The notes under the pieces are model-generated. The model worked only from the letters and a program-made list of their open reading frames with translations, was not told the DNA's origin and made no database searches. The position numbers and the translations under genes are program-made. A DNA stretch of 64,000 nt from Terebella lapidaria (Eukaryota > Annelida > Polychaeta > Terebellida > Terebellidae). The stretch is taken from positions 94,769,515 through 94,833,514 of the forward strand of contig OX424555.1 of the NCBI GenBank assembly GCA_949152475.1. Direction: 5' to 3'. This document shows, piece after piece, positions 58,001-64,000 of this stretch (the stretch's first letter is position 1; each line of letters begins with the position of its first letter).

Positions 58001-58787
58001 AGTCACCTGCGCGAACCTTATACTGAACGAGGTTATTGCGCGATATGGGTGCCCTCTGAGTCTGCACAGCGACCAAGGGAGAAATTATGAAAGCCAAATC
58101 TTCCAAGAACTTTGCAGGCTTCTTGAGATCAGGAAGACCCGGACATCAGCAAGAAACCCTCGCTGCAACGGGCTCACCGAGCGGTTTAACCATACTCTGA
58201 TCCGAATGGTGAAAGCGTACCTGAAGGGTGAGCAGCGCTCATGGGATGAACATTTGGGCTGCCTCGCTGGCGCGTATCGTGCTACGCCCCATGAAAGCAC
58301 AGGACTGACACCAAACCTGCTGATGTTCGGACGGCAGGTACGACTACCAGCCGAAGTGACGTTCAAGCCGGGAAGCCAGGGAGAGCCCATCAAATCTTAT
58401 GGCGACTACGTGGATCGGTTGCGCGACCGCATGCAGTGTGCCCACAACGTTGCCAGAGAACACCTGAAGAAGGCCTCCATCCGGCAGAAGGAGTTGTACG
58501 ATGTTCGTGTGAACCACAGGCCCTACGACCCCGGGTCCTTGGTATGGCTGCAAACGGACATCAGCCAGCTGGAAGTCGCTCCGAAGCTTCGCCATCCATA
58601 TGAAGGACCGTATTTGGTTTTAGAGAGAGTCGGCAACCTCGATTATGTGATTCAACCCAAGGCTGATGGAAAGAAGACACTGGTCCATTATAACCGTCTG
58701 AAACGTTATGAGGGGTCCAAGCAGTTTTCATGGGCGAAGCGAGCTATCAAGGCCCACCAACAGCAGCAGTGTACCAAGCATGCTTAG
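54951..58787 (+). CDS. pol: Pol polyprotein: protease C-half, RT, RNase H, integrase
   Basis: Open from 54951 (right after a stop at 54948), first ATG 54969; 1272 aa counted from that ATG. Order: protease C-terminal motif VLIGSDIL (about 38-45); reverse transcriptase about 300-490 with CVDYRRLN and catalytic YLDD (437-440); RNase H about 578-700 with FILDTDACDVSIGAVLSQ; integrase with HHCC zinc finger about 905-950 (HLGRKK … CDMCESIK) and catalytic D975, D1035 and E1071 (D-59-D-35-E spacing); and a GPY/F module at about 1207-1220. It makes and inserts the cDNA. The frame is +1 relative to pro, so a single-base difference near the A9 run (54951-54959), a +1 shift or internal initiation is needed to link them. 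Confidence 0.93.
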   Translation, partial: KKKQKSMSVADGRAMKIWGRADFTISLGPVKLTQSLLVAEIEDEVLIGSDILQKDPHGPADLLLSQDVLRLRGISIPIHQIGPTRKLRRVRVADNHVLPGMSESIVDVFVDREEKEGTDLQFLVEANPVLTDDVAAIVAPTLVDCGTSCTVKIRVMNPTNEAILLRQDVVVGYADAVACEVATLAEKEYPEEDKDTGNIRRINPGTSGQNSGIQPVQRNPPAEAPTPERRDIPDHLLETAKNAVAELTSGEQMEAASRLLVQFQDVFSKDEHDLGLTNITEHVIETGDAAPIKQPPRRVPLAFAGEDKEAIMKLVKQGSVRPSTSPWASPIVLVRKKDGKVRTCVDYRRLNAVTKKDAFPIPKTQDCLDAVAGSILFSTMDITAAYNQIPVREEDIPKTAFCSRYGLLEFVTMPFGLATATATFQRTMEVALSGLQWTSCLIYLDDVLVFGRTFDEHLERLQAVLQRIRTSGLKLKPSKCHLFQERVPFLGHIISSSGVLPNPENTAKLMRWTPPVNVTGVRSFLGLASYYRRFVKNFSSVASALTHLTKKGVSFEWTGDCQMSFDSLKKTLTSPAVMAYPLDDGMFILDTDACDVSIGAVLSQVQNDEERVIAYGSRTLGKSEKNYCVTDRELLAVRYFLDHYRHYLLGRKFLVRTDHQALRWLFSLKDPKDRTARWIEAMSAFDFEIEYRPGKKHGNADGMSRCKGPAICDCPGILELDELKCGPCKKCLRRADLMGCSLTHAEETQTGRIGRTFAQRSRLPGLLLWMWSLLFCLRVNLSHTTDKSIDWGKAAWRKWVNTSTSSERLARLTRQAVNAWGAVGTPLYLRQKQMQDPDLAVVIDWVENKSRPESMDVEGTSPARRHYWCQWPNLEIQGGVLTRRFRRRDGTGEHLQLVVPQSLRKEVMTQMHAALLSGHLGRKKTREKTLQRFYWFDLRTDINTFIARCDMCESIKSPPKKVKAPLGSMPVGAPLDRLATDVLGPLPETPRGNKYVLVVTDHFSKWVEIFAVPDQTAVTCANLILNEVIARYGCPLSLHSDQGRNYESQIFQELCRLLEIRKTRTSARNPRCNGLTERFNHTLIRMVKAYLKGEQRSWDEHLGCLAGAYRATPHESTGLTPNLLMFGRQVRLPAEVTFKPGSQGEPIKSYGDYVDRLRDRMQCAHNVAREHLKKASIRQKELYDVRVNHRPYDPGSLVWLQTDISQLEVAPKLRHPYEGPYLVLERVGNLDYVIQPKADGKKTLVHYNRLKRYEGSKQFSWAKRAIKAHQQQQCTKHA

Positions 58788-58946
58788 TCAGGCTTTATGA
58801 GGGGACGGGGGGAAAGGCACGGCTCACCATGGCATGAAAAGCTATGATAAATAAACCAAGCAATAACATGCTCTCTCCTGTGAAATTAAAGGATGATTAT
58901 TAAAAACTATGATGAATTGAAGATGCTGTGAATGTGATGACATGCC

Positions 58947-58973
58947 CCCTAACATCATCTCTGCTCTTTGCAG
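58947..58973 (+). other. Branch point and splice acceptor before ORF4
   Basis: CCCTAAC (58947-58953) matches the branch-site consensus. A pyrimidine tract and TTTGCAG (AG at 58972-58973) follow, with branch A to AG distance of about 21 nt. ORF4's ATG starts at the next base. This suggests expression from a spliced subgenomic RNA. Confidence 0.7.
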
Positions 58974-60038
58974 ATGCCAGGTCGAAGCGAGCGGAAGGCG
59001 CCAGCAGTCAGGTCGAAGGTCGTCAAACAACAGCAGCAGAAGACGTCTGATTCAGGTCCATCCACGGACGGGCCAACAGCATCTCAACCGACCCCCGCCA
59101 TGTCATCACGTCCTCGCCGGAAGCCCACCCTCACCTGCCTGGAATGTGGGTTCGTCGGCAGCATGTGGAGGGTCCAGGCTCATTATGTGCGCCACCATGT
59201 CAAGTTCGAACTGGCCCCTTACTTCTGCCGGGGTTGTGATCTGGCGTTTCACGCCCCAAAAGCCCTCCGGGCCCACCTGTGGAGGGTTCACCCTGGCTTG
59301 GACCACGCAGAGCTGTCCGGAGGCTCAGGACGAGTGCCGCATTATCACGATGCATTTAAATTGCACGCAGACCCTCCTCTTCCCCCATCGCAAGAGTTAG
59401 CGGTGGACCTCCACGTGTCCCGTGAGATGGAGCAAGACCTGCAGTCGATGGAACAGGAAGGCAGCCCAGTCACCTCGGGAAAACGACCTAGACCACCAGG
59501 TGCCGACACGCCCAACAAGAGGAGGTGCATCAAGCTGGCGGGCACTCAAACCGATCCAGTTCCCATCCCTGCCACCACGACAACTGGGACCCAGACGCAA
59601 CCCAGGGACGGCATTCTCGAGCAGCTGCACGAGAGTCTGGCAGAGATTCGAGAGGAGCTGCGCCATAGCAGAGCTGAGGTTAGCCAGCTCAGGAGCCGCC
59701 AGAATTCCGGTCAAGAGTCAGGCCCGGACCAGGATCAAGGCCCTTCTCGTCAGCCCCGCAGCGAACAAGAAAGGCGACGACCATATCAACCCCGCGGTGA
59801 ACAGGAGAGGCGACGACCACCCCAACCCCGCGCATCGCCGGAGCAGGAGAGGCGACGACCACCACCTCAACCTCGCGCATCGCCGGAGCAGGAGAGGCGA
59901 CGACCACCTCAACACCGGACCTCGTCCACCGCCGAACCTCGCTACCACCATCGGTACCTTCCTTCGCGCGACCTCCGCCAGGGGCCACCTCGCCATGATG
60001 AACGCCGTCCTTTCTACCAGTCACCCTGGAAGTACTGA
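58974..60038 (+). CDS. ORF4: C2H2-type zinc-finger protein of the retrotransposon
   Basis: 354 aa in the position where env sits in errantiviruses, but with no signal peptide, membrane segment or glycoprotein features. Two zinc-finger motifs: residues 55-75 (CLECGFVGSMW … HYVRHH; C-x2-C-x11-H, one residue short of canonical) and 85-106 (CRGCDLAFHAPKALRAH … H; C-x2-C-x12-H-x4-H with the usual Phe and Leu). A short coiled-coil-like helix lies at about 210-240 (LEQLHESLAEIREEL), then Arg/Pro/Gln-rich repeats (EQERRRPPQPRASP) at about 255-315. Basic and probably nuclear or nucleic-acid binding; role unknown. Start: ATG 58974 directly after the predicted acceptor. Ends 376 nt before the 3' LTR. 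I know no named family for the whole protein. Confidence 0.85.
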   Translation: MPGRSERKAPAVRSKVVKQQQQKTSDSGPSTDGPTASQPTPAMSSRPRRKPTLTCLECGFVGSMWRVQAHYVRHHVKFELAPYFCRGCDLAFHAPKALRAHLWRVHPGLDHAELSGGSGRVPHYHDAFKLHADPPLPPSQELAVDLHVSREMEQDLQSMEQEGSPVTSGKRPRPPGADTPNKRRCIKLAGTQTDPVPIPATTTTGTQTQPRDGILEQLHESLAEIREELRHSRAEVSQLRSRQNSGQESGPDQDQGPSRQPRSEQERRRPYQPRGEQERRRPPQPRASPEQERRRPPPQPRASPEQERRRPPQHRTSSTAEPRYHHRYLPSRDLRQGPPRHDERRPFYQSPWKY

Positions 60039-60414
60039 AGCCTTAATGGAAAACAAAGACATTCATTAGTTGTGTAGAAAATTTACTGACACACTTGATT
60101 TTTGCCATGTATGTTTCATTTTGCCATGTTTGGTTGATCCTGCCATGTTTGTTTGATTTCGCCATGTCTGTTTAATGTCATGCATTATGTTATCTCACAT
60201 TGGAGTGACCTCGTGTATTTGATGGTGCCAACGAGTAAGCCATATGTTTTAGGTGTGTTCCATGTAGTCATTTCGGTGACGGGTAAATTTTGCTAATTTT
60301 ATGTGATGTGAATATGATCAAATTTTTAGTTTACATTCCTGTATATACATAGCACGTAGCAATTATTGTGGCCATTGATGGCCTGAGGACAGTAGCCATC
60401 ATGGCGGGGAGCAT
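60039..60414 (+). other. 3' non-coding region of the element with GCCATGT repeats and purine tract
   Basis: 60103-60178 holds four direct copies of a 19-20 bp unit (TGCCATGTTTGTTTGAT-like). A purine-rich GGCGGGGAG at 60403-60411 directly precedes the 3' LTR and is the likely polypurine tract for plus-strand priming. Confidence 0.65.
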
Positions 60415-62112
60415 TGTGATGATTTGTATGTTGATGTCGGCCGCGAGCCTTTGTAAAATACTTTTCTAGTTTAGTCACGTGATGTTTTTGTATATGGTTG
60501 TGCACGAACAGATTTTGTCAGTCAGGTACCGGCGACTTTTGCCGATTACATTTTATTGCGGGAAGGGAATAACGCCATATTTGGGGAATGTGTTTGGTAG
60601 GCCCCCTTTTCTTATTTTATTGTCCCTATTTTATGTCATATGTGGTTGTTCGTCTTTTGCGAGCAATTTTACCGTACTATTTTTCGTACGGGCGCCATCT
60701 TGACATCGGTCGCGGGAGGCCCGTCCATAGCTCATAGGGGGCGATACTGTCGCGTTAATGGGTTTTTTACGACCGATGTTTACATTTTTAGCCGATTTTC
60801 ATGTGGTCACTATGCATCAAGGGAGAGTTGACCAGCTTTCTTCTTGGTGTCTTTTGATTCCATGAGGCTTTATCTACATGCTCATATCATATCTCGGAAG
60901 CGATATTTATTATTTCTGGCACTATTTGCCATATTCCGCCCAGGGTGCAAAACGTGTTTTCGCGTTGCATTCTGGGTAATATATTTATCGACCGCTGATT
61001 TCGGGGCCAGCTTGACCTCATTTTGGCCAATCAGATGGTCTCTGGAGATGTTTAGCCTCGTTTTGGTTAGCATCATCTAGGCAGCATAAATAGCCGGACA
61101 CACATGGTCCAGTCTCTCACTCACATTTGGACGCCAAGCCAAGAAGACTGAAGATCGAGATTGCTGATCAGTATATAGTAGATTTATTCGCCGGGCCCTT
61201 TTACAGCCAAGTTATTTCACAGTACCAGTTATATCTTGAGGGACGATTTCCTGGGAGCCACACTACAAGTTATAGCCCAGTCAAGCCACTGGAACTCAGG
61301 CTCCAACACCATCCACAAGGTATTTGGTCTCTCACCAGATCATTTCTTTACCATTTAGATTTTATCAATTTTCCCAAGTGTTACTTGGTGAGCCGTGCCA
61401 GGCCTGTTTTGATTTGGGGAACTCTAAGTTTTATATCAGTCATATTGTCAGGTTGTAGGTTTATTTGGATCTGAAGATATTTGAGGAAGATTAATTTCTG
61501 TCCGTCTGTACATATACTTGGACACTCAGTTATATTTAGGAAATATCTAGATATACCTGGATATCTAGGAATAATTCCACAGTTTGATTTCTACTGGATT
61601 TATATTTTGCTGGCCTGTGAATATTTTATCGCAGTCCAATTAAGATTTTGTATTATATATTTGGGAAGTCTTGAATACTAGTGGTCTCCTGACTATTTTT
61701 GATTGCCTGTTTAATGTTGTGGAATATTTAGTGATATTCTGATATTTTTACATATATATGTTATAGTTGTGTATTTGGAGTTACCGGGGTATCCATGATT
61801 TTATATTGATAATTCTGATTTGGTAGAATTTAACATTACCCGTCTTTTGTGATACTATTAGCAGTTGTATTTGGCCACAATTGTGGACCTTGTGTCTGTT
61901 TTGCTCGTGAAATCACGAGGAATATAGCATATTTCCCATATCTCATTCCATATAAGGAAGTTTATTATTGAAGCATATTTTCTGTGTCTGTAACTATTTC
62001 CGTGTGTCGTTGAATAAAGCAGTATTTTTAGCGTACTTAGAGTTCTCGTCGTTTTGAATAAAATTTCCACACACACACACCAGAGAAATCAACCAACCGC
62101 TTGGTCGCCACA
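60415..62112 (+). repeat. 3' LTR (1698 bp)
   Basis: Same as the 5' LTR except for one inserted A near 60613 and a G/C difference near 61862. AATAAA at 62013-62018. Confidence 0.95.
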
Positions 62113-62589
62113 CTAGTCTCTAATTTCAATATTAAGTGAGATATTAGGCTTAATGTGTGCCATTATAAAGCATAGGAAAATTTAACATGGGAAAGTCCCA
62201 TTTGGGCCGAGTTTGGGCCCAAAATGGCCCACTTCGAGCGATTCAAGCGCAACGAAATTTATACATGTCACAGGGGTACATATGAGGAGTGTTATGCATC
62301 AATAAAAAAAAAGTTACTGAACAGATTTTGAGAAAATGGCCGCCAAAGTCCAAAATCAGGCATTTTTCGTCGAAAACGGCCGCCATTTTGAAAAAAATGC
62401 GAAAATCAAAAAACTAAAAAATACCTCCCTCTCGAAATATTTTTGGGCATTTTTGTGCGAAATTTCAGAAAAATTCGATCGTAAACTTTAAAGATAAAAT
62501 TGTTGACGGACGACGACGACGACGACGGACGACGACGACGCCGGACGCATCGCCATGCCAATAGGTTACGGACCATAGGTCCGGTAACC
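62113..62589 (-). repeat. Right part of composite repeat copy 3
   Basis: Reverse complement of the block at 32280-32720: CATAGGAAAATTTAACATGG, GGCCGCCATTTTG, TTTTTGTGCGAAATTTCAGAAA, and ATAGGTTACGGACCATAGGT at the end. It continues the array interrupted at 50147. Confidence 0.75.
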
Positions 62590-64000
62590 TAAAAATAGTA
62601 TCAAGGGTGCTGTAGCTTACTTGCAATATCTTCACCTGTCCAAGTATGGATGCTGTTGAAAATACACTGAATCTGAATCACTTGAAGCTGTGTAAAGATG
62701 ACTTGCAAAGATATATGAATCAGTCAAATGAACATCACAAAACATATTTCCATCTTTACTAAGGACTAACAACAGCTCATTTCGCATTTTTGTAACACTA
62801 ACATTGTGTTCAAATTCAGAATCTTGGATGTAAACAGAACTTGGTGCCATAATCGTTTTTTTTGTTTCTCCTGCGAAAGTGATCAATACATTGTAGACGC
62901 CTACAAAACAGACGAAAACTAATAAATTCTCACTGCAACCTCAAATTCGTCAAATTTTCATATTAAAAGTCAGCGTTTTCGCATAGTTTCGTGCAAAACA
63001 GTTCCCACACAGTGATACCAAAACATGAGAAATAGTGAAATACTGGAAAAAATACAGCCTATCTGCTCTGATTTGCTTGTACCTCACATATGTAAGTTGT
63101 ATAATAGTGATGGAACCCAAACTAATCAATTTGAATCCTATATAACGACAATAATGCCAACACGTGATTATGTTTATGTTTGCGCAAATGTAAACAATTC
63201 GTTAAAGTACGTTTTTTTTAGTATGTTCAAACTTCAATGTAGGGTCGTTCGGGCGTACATGTAGTTTGAAGGATCTATTGGTACATCATCATTTGCAATA
63301 GTCGAGCGCAATAATTCCATAAGTTTGTTGTCACGGCGCTGTATCCGCAACAAAATCCCGGGAAATGTATGGTATCAGGTTCAAGCTTTGACAGCAAATA
63401 AGGCCATTATGTTTGTTTATATGCAAAATCAGTAAAACGTGCTTATCTAAACGGGAGAAATAACCACAAAGCCTGGGTTTGGTCTAATACAAATAATACA
63501 GTTCTTTCGACATGTTTGACAAAAATATTGTGTAGTTCCTTTGACACCTGATTTTTATGGAACGCCGGTACGTCATGCGAGATGCGACAAGTGACAAGTG
63601 AGAAGCGACCTGCGAACTATAAACTATGACTTATCCCGTATTAAACCATGGTTTAATACGAAAAAATGTGTAGGATATTCAAGTTGCATATTTTGTTTCA
63701 AGTAAGTCGCAGTTTGTAAAGTTAACTCGCATGTCGCAGCTTATAGCTCGCAGGTTGCATGTCGCAGTTTTATAGATTAATTCGTAGGTTATACGTTCAT
63801 GTAACCAATATTTCTCGCTTCTCTCAAGGGTCACATGTCCCTTTTCACGTCACTTCTCGCATGTCACACCAGCTTTCCATAGCTTTTGAATACAGAACCA
63901 GATCAATTCTGAATAAATTTATTCACTATTAATGCTGAAATATACAAATTATCAATTTCAACCATTCTGTGATCATATCACATAAACAGACAACAATAAT
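62590..64000. other. Non-coding right end of window
   Basis: No gene recognised. It contains a short repeat of CCCTTGATAC near 62595 and the inverted-repeat element at about 63555-63880. The small ORFs have no features. Confidence 0.4.
63555..63880. mobile_element. Fold-back repeat with GCGACATGCGAG-type motifs
   Basis: Many forward and inverted copies of short motifs (ATGCGAGATGCGAC, AGTCGCAGTTT, TCGCATGTCGCAG, TTCTCGCATGTCAC) converge on a perfect 24-bp palindrome at 63637-63660 (CGTATTAAACCA and its complement). The ends are imperfectly inverted. Limits approximate; class unknown. Confidence 0.5.

Larger units (their letters stand above)
50148..62112 (+). mobile_element. Nearly intact Ty3/gypsy LTR retrotransposon, 11,965 bp
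   Basis: Complete structure: 5' LTR, tRNA-Leu PBS, gag, -1 frameshift site, protease/pol with order RT-RNase H-integrase (Ty3/gypsy order), a zinc-finger ORF, purine tract and 3' LTR. Flanked by a 4-bp duplication CTAG (50144-50147 and 62113-62116). LTRs start TG and end CA and differ at only one substitution and one indel by my reading, so the insertion is recent. The only coding defect seen is a frame change in protease near 54951. No chromodomain and no envelope-like gene. Confidence 0.95.
48041..62589 (+). mobile_element. Composite satellite-bearing repeat, copy 3, split by an LTR retrotransposon
   Basis: Inverted relative to copy 2. It begins with hairpin AGCCCAATGGGCT (48042-48054) and GGTTACCGG (48062), carries a 134-bp array (48090-50147), is interrupted by the retrotransposon 50148-62112, and continues with the GGCCATTTT block (62113-62580). 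It ends at CCGGTAACC (62581-62589). Without the insertion it would be about 2.6 kb. A (GAC)n-rich stretch lies at 62503-62550. Confidence 0.75.

Noticed and set aside
58974..60038. ORF4 as an envelope gene
   Set aside because: No signal peptide, transmembrane segment or Cys-rich ectodomain; zinc fingers and Arg-rich tail instead.
1..64000. tRNA, rRNA or other classical RNA genes
   Set aside because: I saw no cloverleaf with A/B boxes and no rRNA-like sequence; a covariance-model scan would be decisive.

Overview
The window is metazoan nuclear DNA. It holds four spliced protein-coding genes with GT-AG introns (one GC-AG), AT-rich spacers, and a dense load of transposons and tandem repeats. 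The genes are bilaterian orthologues: TRMT10A, TBATA, DCUN1D3 and a flavin monoamine oxidase. The repeat style suggests an invertebrate, perhaps a lophotrochozoan (mollusc or brachiopod) or an invertebrate deuterostome such as a lancelet. I cannot decide the phylum from sequence alone.

Layout, left to right. 1-4900 is a decayed Ty3/gypsy retrotransposon on the minus strand; its integrase is interrupted by a Tc1/mariner-type MITE. 5659-7433 (+) is a compact seven-exon TRMT10A. 8117-11163 (-) is a seven-exon TBATA, convergent with TRMT10A. 11-26 kb is non-coding: a Harbinger-like MITE in a dispersed repeat, a recent 920-bp tandem duplication, and an almost perfect 206-bp-arm palindrome. 26344-27348 (+) is DCUN1D3 with a single coding exon. 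31305-46285 (+) is a twelve-exon monoamine-oxidase-like gene. Its introns hold several MITEs, a satellite-bearing composite repeat, a strict 147-bp CpG-rich satellite and a 139-bp repeat.

48-62.6 kb is a second, inverted copy of the composite repeat. It was split by a young, nearly intact Ty3/gypsy element (50148-62112) with almost identical 1.7-kb LTRs and a 4-bp CTAG target duplication. That element is the most interesting object here. It has a tRNA-Leu primer-binding site, gag, a textbook -1 frameshift signal, a protease/pol region with one frame break, and, where env would sit, a separate ORF with two C2H2-like zinc fingers preceded by a canonical branch point and splice acceptor. I could not find such an ORF in the element types I know.

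The four host genes have no obvious functional link; they act in tRNA methylation, thymus/testis-type cell biology, cullin neddylation and amine oxidation. Exon structures were assembled by hand from splice consensus, reading frame and homology. All four coding sequences close in frame.
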